Shown: positions 35,603 through 43,580 of the stretch, piece after piece
Layout of the letters: the number at the start of each line of letters is the position of its first letter
How positions within the stretch are numbered: position 1 is the stretch's first letter
Origin: Anaerosolibacter carboniphilus
GTDB taxonomy: Bacteria > Bacillota > Clostridia > Peptostreptococcales > Thermotaleaceae
Length of the DNA stretch: 64,000 nucleotides
Direction of reading: 5' to 3'
NCBI RefSeq assembly: GCF_014205875.1
Contig: NZ_JACHEN010000023.1
Coordinates: 32,463 to 96,462, forward strand
Program-made: the position numbers and the translations under genes
Notes under the pieces: generated by a model
What the model saw: only the letters and a program-made list of their open reading frames with translations
Database searches by the model: none
Told to the model about the DNA's origin: nothing

Positions 35603-36892
35603 ATGCTTGGCTTGAATGAAAAATTAATGAAACTGGAAGGACAGGGAAAAAAGATACATGCAAGTATCGTAGGAGCCGGACAGATGGGCAAGGGAATGGT
35701 GAGTCAGATGATGCTTATGAAGGGCATCATTCCAGCTCTTGTGGTAGATATAAAGATCGAGCATGCGATAAAAGCCTATGAAAATGCAGGTTTATCCAAG
35801 GATGAGATCAAATTTGTTGAGTCATTAGAGAAAGCGCAATATTGGATGGAAATGGGAAAATATGTGGTGACAGACAATGTAGAAATCGCTGCAAAGGCGG
35901 AAGGTCTTGATGTAGTCATTGAGGCCACTGGCGTTCCGGAGGTAGGTGCTAGGGTTGCCATGGATGCCATCGGCAGCAAAAAACATATTGTTATGCTGAA
36001 TGTAGAAACAGACATTGTCATCGGTCCTTTATTGAAAAAGCTAGCAGATAATGCTGATGTAGTTTATACAGGCTCGGCGGGAGATGAGCCGGGTGCAGTG
36101 AAAGAACTATATGATTTTGCCGATGCCTTAGGATTTGAAGTTAGGGTGATCGGAAAAGGCAAAAACAACAAGCTTGATTATGGATGCAATCCTGACACTG
36201 TTTTGGAGGAAGCAAATAGGCGTGGGGTTAGCCCTAAGATGCTGACTGCATTTAAAGATGGTACAAAAACCATGGTTGAGATGACGGCTATGTCCAATGC
36301 AACCGGGTTTGTTGCGGATATAAGGGGAGGACATGGACCATCTGCCAATGTAGCGGTTTTGCCTGAAATATTTCGATTAAAAGAAGAAGGCGGCATCTTA
36401 AGGCAATATGGCGTGGTGGATTATGTAAATGGCGTAGCGCCAGGTGTTTTTGTCATTGTCACGAGCCGATTACCAGAAGTAAATCGGGAAATGCAATATT
36501 TGAGCATGGGGCCAGGACCAAACTATGTACTATATAGGCCCTACCATCTTTGTAGCTTAGAAACACCTTTGTCTGCAGTGAAAGCTGTATTGGATCATCA
36601 GTCCACCATTGTACCTCTGGGAGCGCCAGTATCAGAAACCATTGCCATTGCAAAAAAGGATTTGAAGGCAGGCCAGTATCTAGATGGAATTGGTGGATAT
36701 ACAGTATATGGAACCATAGAAAGCGCTATTCGTGCGAAGGAATGTGGCGCTCTTCCTTTGGGATTAATCAACCAGAAGTCTTTATTAAAGCAGGATGTAA
36801 AAAAAGGTGAAATCATTACCTATGATATGGTAGCGCTGGATCAAGACTCTTTGATCCTTCAGCTCAGAAAATTACAGGATAGGTTGTTATAG
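35603..36892 (+). CDS. SAF-domain NAD(P)-binding oxidoreductase of unknown substrate
   Basis: Protein of 429 residues. A Rossmann motif ASIVGAGQMGKGMV opens it; the N-terminal 230 residues resemble homoserine dehydrogenase and the C-terminal part is a SAF domain (PLGAPVSETIAIAKKDLKAGQYLD). This architecture is known in genomes but I know of no proven reaction. The position as last gene of a glucitol-type PTS operon, where a sorbitol-6-phosphate dehydrogenase normally lies, suggests that it oxidises the phosphorylated polyol. The start ATG 35603 is preceded by GGAGTGGG; ATG 35585 overlaps the srlB stop and has no ribosome site. Confidence 0.8.
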   Translation: MLGLNEKLMKLEGQGKKIHASIVGAGQMGKGMVSQMMLMKGIIPALVVDIKIEHAIKAYENAGLSKDEIKFVESLEKAQYWMEMGKYVVTDNVEIAAKAEGLDVVIEATGVPEVGARVAMDAIGSKKHIVMLNVETDIVIGPLLKKLADNADVVYTGSAGDEPGAVKELYDFADALGFEVRVIGKGKNNKLDYGCNPDTVLEEANRRGVSPKMLTAFKDGTKTMVEMTAMSNATGFVADIRGGHGPSANVAVLPEIFRLKEEGGILRQYGVVDYVNGVAPGVFVIVTSRLPEVNREMQYLSMGPGPNYVLYRPYHLCSLETPLSAVKAVLDHQSTIVPLGAPVSETIAIAKKDLKAGQYLDGIGGYTVYGTIESAIRAKECGALPLGLINQKSLLKQDVKKGEIITYDMVALDQDSLILQLRKLQDRLL

Positions 36893-36897
36893 ATGAT

Positions 36898-36942
36898 AGA
36901 GCATAAACCACTTCTTTTTTTATAGGAATGGGTTTATGCTCT
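36898..36942 (+). terminator. Stem-loop at the end of the srl operon
   Basis: AGAGCATAAACC/GGTTTATGCTCT (36898-36909 with 36931-36942). The loop contains a T-run, none follows directly. Probably the operon end. Confidence 0.55.
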
Positions 36943-37003
36943 AAAATTTGTCTGCAGGTAAAAGGAGAGCAAGATCAATTCTTGAAGAAAAAGAATTGAT
37001 AAA

Positions 37004-37040
37004 GAGGGACAGATGGAGAAATCCATCTGTCTCTCTTCTT
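37004..37040 (+). terminator. Second terminator-like hairpin
   Basis: AGGGACAGATGGA/TCCATCTGTCTCT stem followed by CTTCTTATG. A smaller hairpin ATCAATTCTT/AAGAATTGAT precedes it near 36974-37000. They back up the preceding stem-loop. Confidence 0.6.
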
Positions 37041-37074
37041 ATGTTGGTTCTGCTAAAGCGTTATACTGATTTCT

Positions 37075-37150
37075 GTAGGGATGGACGATGCTGTCCGTCC
37101 GTTGGTTTAAGCAAGAACATTGGCGGGTGGACAGGGGCGTCCACCCCTAC
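37075..37150. repeat. Short copy of the GTAGGG palindromic repeat
   Basis: GTAGGGATGGACG... at the left and ...GGGGCGTCCACCCCTAC at the right (37075-37150), with inner GGACGATGCTGTCC and GGGTGGACAGG/GTCCACCC pairings. Like the copy at 8079 it lacks the long core. Confidence 0.65.
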
Positions 37151-37398
37151 GGGTATGCAGGAAACTACGACTTTGATTCCCTGTGCATGAGTTGTGCAGA
37201 GGAATATCATAAACTATCAGCATAGAATTTTAGCGGAGCTTTTATATCAAAAAATAAAGGACATTTTAGAAGATAGAAGGGCATAAAGATACTAAGACAA
37301 AATATACCACTGTGGTTGAAAACGTATGATGAAGAGGGATCCATAGGATTCATGGCATGAAAAGTAAAAGTTTCAATCAACGAAATGGCTGAAAACAT
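37151..37398. other. Region upstream of the LevR promoter, no gene
   Basis: No supported ORF. As sigma-54 activators bind 80-200 bases upstream of their promoter, binding sites for the LevR-type protein may lie here, but I see no clear symmetric site. Confidence 0.3.
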
Positions 37399-37412
37399 TG
37401 GAATCGTTTTCT
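37399..37412 (+). promoter_or_regulatory. cre-like site upstream of the LevR promoter
   Basis: TGGAATCGTTTTCT fits the relaxed cre pattern TGNAANCGNNNNCW and lies 32 bases before the sigma-54 -24 element. Confidence 0.45.
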
Positions 37413-37443
37413 TTTTTAGAGCGAGCAAAAAACCATAGGGAAA

Positions 37444-37460
37444 TTGGCATGAATATTGCT
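37444..37460 (+). promoter_or_regulatory. Sigma-54 promoter of the LevR-type regulator gene
   Basis: TTGGCAT-GAATA-TTGCT: GG (37446-37447) and GC (37458-37459) are separated by exactly ten bases, the invariant sigma-54 spacing, and both boxes match the -24/-12 consensus. It lies 25 bases before the ATG, so the regulator appears to drive its own operon. Confidence 0.75.
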
Positions 37461-37485
37461 AAATAACTACGTTAGGAGGAAGCTT

Positions 37486-40476
37486 ATGAGGGAACGGGTA
37501 AAAGAACTAATTCATAAAGAAGATAGAAAGAACCCATTAACAGATGAACAGCTGTCTGAGATTCTTCATTGCCGTAGAGAATCCATCACGCTTCTTAGAA
37601 ATGAAATTGGCGTACCAGATTCCAGAGAACGCAGAAAACCAATTTTAATGAAATGTATAGAAAAGTTGCTAAAGGAAAATGAGAATATTTCTGAACGGGA
37701 GTTGACAAAGAGAATTATACATCAGGGCTTCGATGTATCGAGATACGCCATAAGAGAATATCGAAAAGAGTTGGCAGAGGAACATAATAAGAAAAGTAAG
37801 AATCATGAGAAAGAAAGCATGAAGCATATGGGAAAAGCAATGGAATTCGCGGAACCGGCGAAGACCATAGAGTATCGCGGTTTTTCCAACATTATTGGAT
37901 CAGAAGGTAGCTTAAAGACTTGTATACAACTGGCTCAGGCAGCAATACTATATCCACCCCATGGACTTCATACATTGATATTAGGGGCCACGGGAGTAGG
38001 GAAAAGTGAACTGGCGGCAGCTATGTATGAATTTGCCAAAGAATCCAAAGTAATTCAATCGAATGCATCCTTTGTTGTTTTCAATTGTGCAGATTATGCC
38101 GATAATCCTCAGTTACTCATGGCGCAATTATTTGGCTATGTGAAGGGCGCTTTTACAGGTGCTGATGCAAATAAGGAAGGCCTTGTAGAAAAAGCCAATG
38201 GAAGTATATTGTTTTTAGATGAGGTTCATAGATTACCCCATGAAGGGCAGGAAATATTGTTTTATCTCATTGACAAGGGGAAATTTAGGCGATTAGGAGA
38301 AACCGACAAAGAAAGGGAAGTACAGGTTACCATCATTGCAGCTACTACGGAGAATCCAGACTCCATGCTTTTGATAACCTTTCGCAGAAGAATTCCAATG
38401 ATGATAGAGTTACCACCCTTAAGCATGCGGTCCTTGAATGAGCGATTAGATATCATCAAAGAATTTTTTAGAAAAGAAGCTTACCGAACCCAGGTTGCGA
38501 TACAGATCAGCAACGAAGCATTACGTTCTCTTCTACTATATGATTGTCCAGGAAATATCGGGCAGTTACGAAGTGATATTCAGGTGGCATGTGCACGAGG
38601 TTTCCTAAACAGAGTTGTTTTAAAAACAAAGATCATGGAAATCGGTATGGAAGAACTTCCTTCAAATTCGAAAAAGGGTATATTAAAGATTCAAACCAAT
38701 AGACCTGAAATTGAACGTCTCACGGGAAATGCCGATATTATTGCTTATCCTGATAACAAGCCATATAAAGAGTTAATCAAAGAAAATGTCTACATACTCC
38801 CCAATGAAATCTATCAATATATTGAACAGCGATACGCAGATCTCCAGAATCAAGATATGAATCAAGAAGTAATCAATTATATCATTGGCAGTGAAATGGA
38901 AGAACGATTGGAAAAACTAGTAAAAAAGGTGGAAGACAATGTTAGGCCCCTAGAGAAAAAAGATTTAATCAAGATTGTAGGCATAGAAGTAATCAGTGTG
39001 GTAGAAAAGATCATACGCATCGCCAAAAGAAAGCTTGGGGTAGGTGCTGAAAATTTATATTATGTCTTGGCAGTTCACTTAAGCACAACCATTGAGAGAT
39101 TTAAACAAGGGAAAATGGTGAAAAATCCCCAATTAAGTAAAATCAAAGAAGAATATAAGAAAGAATTTACAGTGGCGAAGGAAATGGTCAACGTTATAGA
39201 AGATGAATTTAATATTAGATTGACGGACGATGAAGCAGGCTTTATTACCATGTATTTAAGGATGATGACAAAAGAGAAACAGGGAGCAGAAGAAGGCAGA
39301 GTTGGTGTGGTCATCATATCCCATGGAAATGTGGCCAGTGGCATGGCGGATGTGGCCAACAGACTGTTAGGGGTGAATCATGCTAGAGCGATTGAAATGA
39401 CACTGGATGAGAGTCCAGAGGATGCTTTAGATAGGGCCATAGATACGGTGAAAGACAATGACGAAGGGAAAGGTACCCTTTTGCTGGTAGATATGGGATC
39501 ATTGATTACTTTTGGAGAACTGATTACCCAGAAGACAGGTATCAAGACCAGGAGTTTAACCCGAACAGATACGGTGATGGTGATTGAAGCTGTCAGAAGA
39601 GCGATGCTTCCCGATGCCAATCTAGATGAGATCGCGGATACGCTGGAAGAGAAGCCGTTATATATCAGCAGACTCATGGACACTCAGCAAAATGCTGAAA
39701 AACCATCTAAAGACAGGGAAGGCGTGATTATTGCGATTTGTATCACAGGTCAAGGATCTGCCCAGAAAATCAAAGCATTATTGGAGAACGCAACCGGAAA
39801 ATATGGGAAAAAAATTCGTATTATTCCCATTGGCGCCCTTGACGCAAATATTCATCATATTATTCATGATATACAAGAGGAATATGAGATCCTTGCCATT
39901 GTGGGAACGATAAATCCCAATATAGAGAATGTAGATTATATATCGTTACAAGATATTGCGAGAGGACAAGGACTTCAACGGCTAAAACACATACTGGAGA
40001 GCAAGAAAATTAAACAGAAAGATGATATAGGAAAAAAAGTTTTTCAAAGGCTCAAAGCTATGATGCAGCCAGAAATCATGATTCTTGATTTAATGGGTAA
40101 GGAGAAAACAGAGATATTATCTCAATTAAGCGGGATACTTTTTAGAAATGGATATGTTAAGGAGAACTTCATAGAGGGGATTATAGAAAGGGAAGCGTTG
40201 GGATCGACTCATACAGGGAAGGGGATTGCAATCCCCCATGCAGATCCTAGCTATGTAATAAAACCCGGTATTGCCCTTGGAAGGTTAACTGAGCCGGTAG
40301 AATGGGATGGGGAGAAGGTAAAGCTTATTTTAATGCTAGCCTTAGACCATAATTGTTTAGCGGTTGTAGAAGAGTTATACACATTTTTAGAAGAAAAGGA
40401 CAATGTACATCACTTGTTAAGGCAAGATAGCTACAATGATGTCATTGCATTACTGGAGAACAGATCAGGGAGGTAA
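37486..40476 (+). CDS. LevR-type sigma-54-dependent PTS-regulated activator
   Basis: Large activator of 996 residues. In order: an N-terminal DNA-binding region (1-110) with two segments resembling the sigma-54 RpoN box; an AAA+ domain with Walker A GATGVGKSE at 167, GAFTGA at 221-226 and Walker B LFLDE at 242-246; a PRD with His531; an EIIA-mannose domain with His613 (ISHGN); an EIIB-like domain with Cys752 (ICITGQGSA); and a C-terminal EIIA-fructose domain with His918 (IPHADP). The PRD's second usual His reads Tyr (FITMYLRM). Thus sugar flux, through PTS phosphorylation, should control sigma-54 promoters. The start ATG 37486 has AGGAGGAAG. The galactitol-type PTS genes follow directly. Confidence 0.92.
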   Translation: MRERVKELIHKEDRKNPLTDEQLSEILHCRRESITLLRNEIGVPDSRERRKPILMKCIEKLLKENENISERELTKRIIHQGFDVSRYAIREYRKELAEEHNKKSKNHEKESMKHMGKAMEFAEPAKTIEYRGFSNIIGSEGSLKTCIQLAQAAILYPPHGLHTLILGATGVGKSELAAAMYEFAKESKVIQSNASFVVFNCADYADNPQLLMAQLFGYVKGAFTGADANKEGLVEKANGSILFLDEVHRLPHEGQEILFYLIDKGKFRRLGETDKEREVQVTIIAATTENPDSMLLITFRRRIPMMIELPPLSMRSLNERLDIIKEFFRKEAYRTQVAIQISNEALRSLLLYDCPGNIGQLRSDIQVACARGFLNRVVLKTKIMEIGMEELPSNSKKGILKIQTNRPEIERLTGNADIIAYPDNKPYKELIKENVYILPNEIYQYIEQRYADLQNQDMNQEVINYIIGSEMEERLEKLVKKVEDNVRPLEKKDLIKIVGIEVISVVEKIIRIAKRKLGVGAENLYYVLAVHLSTTIERFKQGKMVKNPQLSKIKEEYKKEFTVAKEMVNVIEDEFNIRLTDDEAGFITMYLRMMTKEKQGAEEGRVGVVIISHGNVASGMADVANRLLGVNHARAIEMTLDESPEDALDRAIDTVKDNDEGKGTLLLVDMGSLITFGELITQKTGIKTRSLTRTDTVMVIEAVRRAMLPDANLDEIADTLEEKPLYISRLMDTQQNAEKPSKDREGVIIAICITGQGSAQKIKALLENATGKYGKKIRIIPIGALDANIHHIIHDIQEEYEILAIVGTINPNIENVDYISLQDIARGQGLQRLKHILESKKIKQKDDIGKKVFQRLKAMMQPEIMILDLMGKEKTEILSQLSGILFRNGYVKENFIEGIIEREALGSTHTGKGIAIPHADPSYVIKPGIALGRLTEPVEWDGEKVKLILMLALDHNCLAVVEELYTFLEEKDNVHHLLRQDSYNDVIALLENRSGR

Positions 40477-40480
40477 TGGA

Positions 40481-40966
40481 ATGAGTGGGGCAGAGCATAT
40501 GGCTACTACAGCTTTTGTAATGGATGAAAGATTAATATGCACTGGATTGGAAGCTGACAATGTAAAGGACGCACTGGGCATCCTGGCAGATAATCTTCAG
40601 AAATATGATTTTGTAAAACCAAGCTTTAAAAAGGCCGTCCAAGAGAGAGAAAAGAAATTCCCTACGGGTCTGCCTACCATGAGCATTGGGGTGGCAATTC
40701 CCCATACAGATGCTGAACATGTCAATATACCAGCAATTTCCATAGGAATTTTAAAGAAACCAGTTGCTTTCCAGATGATGGGGATGCCTGAAAATACAGT
40801 CATGGTGGAAATCATCTTCATGATGGCCATTAGACAATCCCATGCCCAGTTGGATATGCTTCAAAAACTGATGGGCATCATTCAGAAAGAAGATGTATTG
40901 ATGAAAATGAAACAATGTGAAGACCCAGCCCAAGTTGCAGCGATATTTTTAGAGCTTATGGAGTAG
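40481..40966 (+). CDS. PTS galactitol/fructose-type subunit IIA
   Basis: Phosphocarrier of 161 residues, related to the last domain of the upstream regulator. The phospho-His lies in GVAIPHTDAEHV; the N-half reads VKDALGILADNLQKYDFVKPSFKKAV. The start is ATG 40481, four bases after the regulator stop, with GGGAGGTAAT overlapping it; the longer frame lies inside that gene. It should pass phosphate to the IIB protein encoded next. GatA-type by context with GatB- and GatC-like genes. Confidence 0.9.
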   Translation: MSGAEHMATTAFVMDERLICTGLEADNVKDALGILADNLQKYDFVKPSFKKAVQEREKKFPTGLPTMSIGVAIPHTDAEHVNIPAISIGILKKPVAFQMMGMPENTVMVEIIFMMAIRQSHAQLDMLQKLMGIIQKEDVLMKMKQCEDPAQVAAIFLELME

Positions 40967-41057
40967 TGGATGGAAAGCCTGCAAAGCGGTTATTGTATGG
41001 TGGGTAGCATAAAAGAATAATTCCCTATAAAAAACAGCTATAGAAGGAGGTGAAAAA

Positions 41058-41345
41058 ATGGCAAAGAAGATATTAATCGCTTGTGGAACAGGTATATGTA
41101 CATCTACGATGGCAGCCAATAAATTAAAAACTGAGTTAGAGAAAAGAGGCAAGTTAAGTCAAGTGACGATCAATCAGTGCAAGGTGGCAGAAGTGGTTTC
41201 TAAGGCAAATGATTATGACTTGATTGTAGCGACGACCCAAGTTTCAGGTCAAATAAGCATTCCTGTTGTTATGGGTGTTGCATTCCTAACAGGAGTAGGG
41301 ATGGGCAAAGTAGTGGATGAGATTATTGAAAAGCTTAACATTTAA
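41058..41345 (+). CDS. PTS galactitol-type subunit IIB
   Basis: Small soluble IIB of 95 residues with the phospho-Cys loop ACGTGICTST at residues 8-17, matching the GatB pattern CGTGxxTST. ATG 41058 follows AGGAGGTG. The 90-base gap from the IIA gene has no terminator, so the genes are one operon. The substrate is probably a polyol or a related sugar; galactitol specificity is a family label only. Confidence 0.92.
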   Translation: MAKKILIACGTGICTSTMAANKLKTELEKRGKLSQVTINQCKVAEVVSKANDYDLIVATTQVSGQISIPVVMGVAFLTGVGMGKVVDEIIEKLNI

Positions 41346-41364
41346 TAAGTAAGGGGGGAGATTT

Positions 41365-42708
41365 ATGGCAGTATTAGATTATATTGTAAATCTAGGTGCA
41401 CAAGTAATGATGCCGATTATCATCACTGTTTTCGCATTGTTGCTGGGGGCTAAGTTTGGAAAGTCCCTAAGGGCAGGGTTGACAGTAGGGGTAGGATTTG
41501 TTGGACTTAATATGGTTATTGGATTACTTGGAGGAAATTTAGGACCTGCGGCGCAAGAAATGGTACACAAGCTAGGCTTGGAGTTAACCGTTATCGATGT
41601 GGGCTGGCCTGCAGCAGCAGCCATCGCCTTCGCATCAAAGGTAGGAGCGCTGATCATACCTATCGGATTGGCCATCAATGTAATCATGTTGCTTACCAAT
41701 ACAACACAAACCGTAAATATTGATATTTGGAACTACTGGCACTTTGCTTTTACAGGGGCTTTGGTAGCAGGTGCAACCAATAGTACTACGTGGGGACTCG
41801 TGGCAGCTGGCTTAAACATGATTATTGTAATGGTTATTGCTGATTTAACAGCGCCAGGCGTGGAAAAATATAATGGCTTACCTGGTGTTTCATTGCCCCA
41901 CGGCTTTTCGGGAGCCTATGTTCCCATCGCCATCATATTGAACAAGATATTAGACTATATACCAGGGATTAATAAGGTAAACCTCGATGCGGAGAAGCTT
42001 CAAAAGAGATTTGGTCTTTTTGGCGAGCCTATACTCATGGGTACAATTATTGGTTTGCTCATTGGTATTGGTGCAGGGTATGATCTAAAGGGAATATTGA
42101 CCCTGGGCATCATTCTTGGATCTGTATTGGTCCTGATTCCGAAGATGGCTGCTATGCTTATGGAGGGTCTGATTCCAGTATCCGATGCAGCCCAGGAATT
42201 TATCGAGAAAAGATTTAAAAACAGAGGAAAAGTGTATATTGGATTAGATTCAGCTGTTGGGATTGGCCATCCTGTAGGTTTATCTGTATCCTTAGCATTG
42301 GTGCCTATTACGATCCTCCTGGCTGCAGTGATACCAGGTAATAAGGTCCTTCCATTTGCTGATTTGGCGGTCATTCCCTTTATGTTGGTCATGGTCGTTC
42401 CAGTTACCAGGGGGAATGTTTTAAGAACCTTTATCATCGGATTCTTAACAGTGGCTGTGGGGTTACTGATTGCTACAAATTTAGCGCCGTTGTTTACGGA
42501 TATGGCGGTGAACGCCAACTTCCAAATGCCTGATGGCGCTACCATGATTTCTAGTATTTGTGACGGAGCCAATCCATTAAGCTGGGCCTTTACCAAAATT
42601 ATGGGGCTTAAAGCTGCAGGAGCTGGTATTTTGACGGTGATTGCTTTGGGAATGGCTGTTTATAACAGGCAGAGAATTATCAAAGAAAATAGCCAGGTAG
42701 AAGCGTAA
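41365..42708 (+). CDS. PTS galactitol-type subunit IIC
   Basis: Membrane permease of 447 residues, near the usual GatC length, with about ten to twelve hydrophobic segments. Typical stretches are AGLTVGVGFVGLNMVIGLL near residue 35 and, at the end, SWAFTKIMGLKAAGAGI. It moves and, with IIB, phosphorylates the incoming polyol. ATG 41365 follows AAGGGGGGAG. A hairpin without a strong T-run follows the stop, so transcription probably continues into the aldolase gene. Confidence 0.92.
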   Translation: MAVLDYIVNLGAQVMMPIIITVFALLLGAKFGKSLRAGLTVGVGFVGLNMVIGLLGGNLGPAAQEMVHKLGLELTVIDVGWPAAAAIAFASKVGALIIPIGLAINVIMLLTNTTQTVNIDIWNYWHFAFTGALVAGATNSTTWGLVAAGLNMIIVMVIADLTAPGVEKYNGLPGVSLPHGFSGAYVPIAIILNKILDYIPGINKVNLDAEKLQKRFGLFGEPILMGTIIGLLIGIGAGYDLKGILTLGIILGSVLVLIPKMAAMLMEGLIPVSDAAQEFIEKRFKNRGKVYIGLDSAVGIGHPVGLSVSLALVPITILLAAVIPGNKVLPFADLAVIPFMLVMVVPVTRGNVLRTFIIGFLTVAVGLLIATNLAPLFTDMAVNANFQMPDGATMISSICDGANPLSWAFTKIMGLKAAGAGILTVIALGMAVYNRQRIIKENSQVEA

Positions 42709-42730
42709 TAAAATCTAGAGATTCCATAGG

Positions 42731-42755
42731 TAAACCCAGCATGTGCTGGGTTTAG
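42731..42755 (+). other. Intergenic hairpin after the IIC gene
   Basis: AAACCCAGC-ATGT-GCTGGGTTT, with AGCCTTGG after it, not a T-run. It may attenuate or stabilise the mRNA between the PTS genes and the enzyme genes. Confidence 0.5.
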
Positions 42756-42795
42756 CCTTGGTATTAGAAGAAGATTTTGTTAAGGGGGAATAAGG

Positions 42796-43449
42796 ATGCT
42801 ATTGGAGAAATTAAGAATTGAAGTGATTGAGGCAGGCAAGCAATTGAAGGAATATGGTTTGATTACCCTTACGGGTGGAAACGTGAGCGGAAGGGATGAA
42901 GAAACTGGCCTCGTAGCCATTACACCCAGTGGTATGGAGTATCATGCATTGGCTCCCCAGGATATTGTGATTATAGATCTTTATGGAAATATTCAAGACG
43001 GCAAAAGAAAACCAAGTTCAGACATGATTACCCATTTACAGATCTATAGGGCTATTAAGAGAATCAACGGTATTATCCATACCCATTCTACATATGCCAG
43101 TTGTTTTGCTATTTTGAATGAAAATATTCCAGTTGTTTCTACCACCATGGCCAATGAAGTGGGCGGCGAGGTGCCGGTGGCATCCTATGGACCTGTGGGG
43201 TCTGAGGAGTTAGGGGAGCATGTGATTCATAATATAAAGAATCAGCAGGCTGTGTTATTACAGAGTCATGGTGTCCTTACCTTTGGGGCCGATGTGCATC
43301 ATGCTCTGAAAGCAGCAGTGATGTTAGAAGATGCAGCCAAAGTATATTACTTAGCCCGTACCATAGGAAAACCTCAATCATTGTCTGAGGAAGAAATAAA
43401 ACGAGCAAATGATTTATATCAAAATGTCTATGGTCAAAGAAGTGAATGA
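42796..43449 (+). CDS. Class II aldolase/epimerase family protein
   Basis: Zinc-dependent enzyme of 217 residues of the fuculose-phosphate aldolase / ribulose-5-phosphate 4-epimerase family. Zinc ligands are His95 and His97 (IIHTHSTYAS) and His158 (LQSHGVLTFG); the phosphate loop GGNVSGRD is near 29-36. At the catalytic acid position it has Asp76 (KPSSDMITH), the residue of AraD-type epimerases, where FucA-type aldolases have Glu. Yet the epimerase base Asp120 is Asn here, so the reaction is uncertain: cleavage of a ketose phosphate, epimerisation or another. Context with a polyol PTS and an iron alcohol dehydrogenase favours aldol cleavage to DHAP plus an aldehyde. Ribosome site AAGGGGGAA. 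Confidence 0.85.
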   Translation: MLLEKLRIEVIEAGKQLKEYGLITLTGGNVSGRDEETGLVAITPSGMEYHALAPQDIVIIDLYGNIQDGKRKPSSDMITHLQIYRAIKRINGIIHTHSTYASCFAILNENIPVVSTTMANEVGGEVPVASYGPVGSEELGEHVIHNIKNQQAVLLQSHGVLTFGADVHHALKAAVMLEDAAKVYYLARTIGKPQSLSEEEIKRANDLYQNVYGQRSE

Positions 43450-43580
43450 AGCGAGTCGTAGAAGGGCTAAAAATTTATGAACGATTTCCCAATGAAATAA
43501 TCATGACGCCAAGAGGGTTATATCAGCTTGGTGGAGAAACAATAATACATAACTTAGTAGATTTGAAGGAGATGGCATAG
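43446..43580 (+). CDS. Small ORF of 44 residues between aldolase and alcohol dehydrogenase
   Basis: ATG 43446 overlaps the aldolase stop (ATGA), and its TAG (43578-43580) abuts the ATG of the dehydrogenase gene, so the ORF fills the gap exactly. The peptide starts MKRVVEGLKIYERFPNEII and ends NLVDLKEMA; no membrane helix or Cys. I do not recognise it. The perfect junctions suggest that it is translated by coupling, but there is no independent ribosome site, and it could be an accident of spacing. Confidence 0.4.
   Translation: MKRVVEGLKIYERFPNEIIMTPRGLYQLGGETIIHNLVDLKEMA

Noticed and set aside
36948..37190. Plus-strand ORF upstream of the LevR gene
   Set aside because: It runs through a terminator hairpin and a palindromic repeat; the peptide has no family character.
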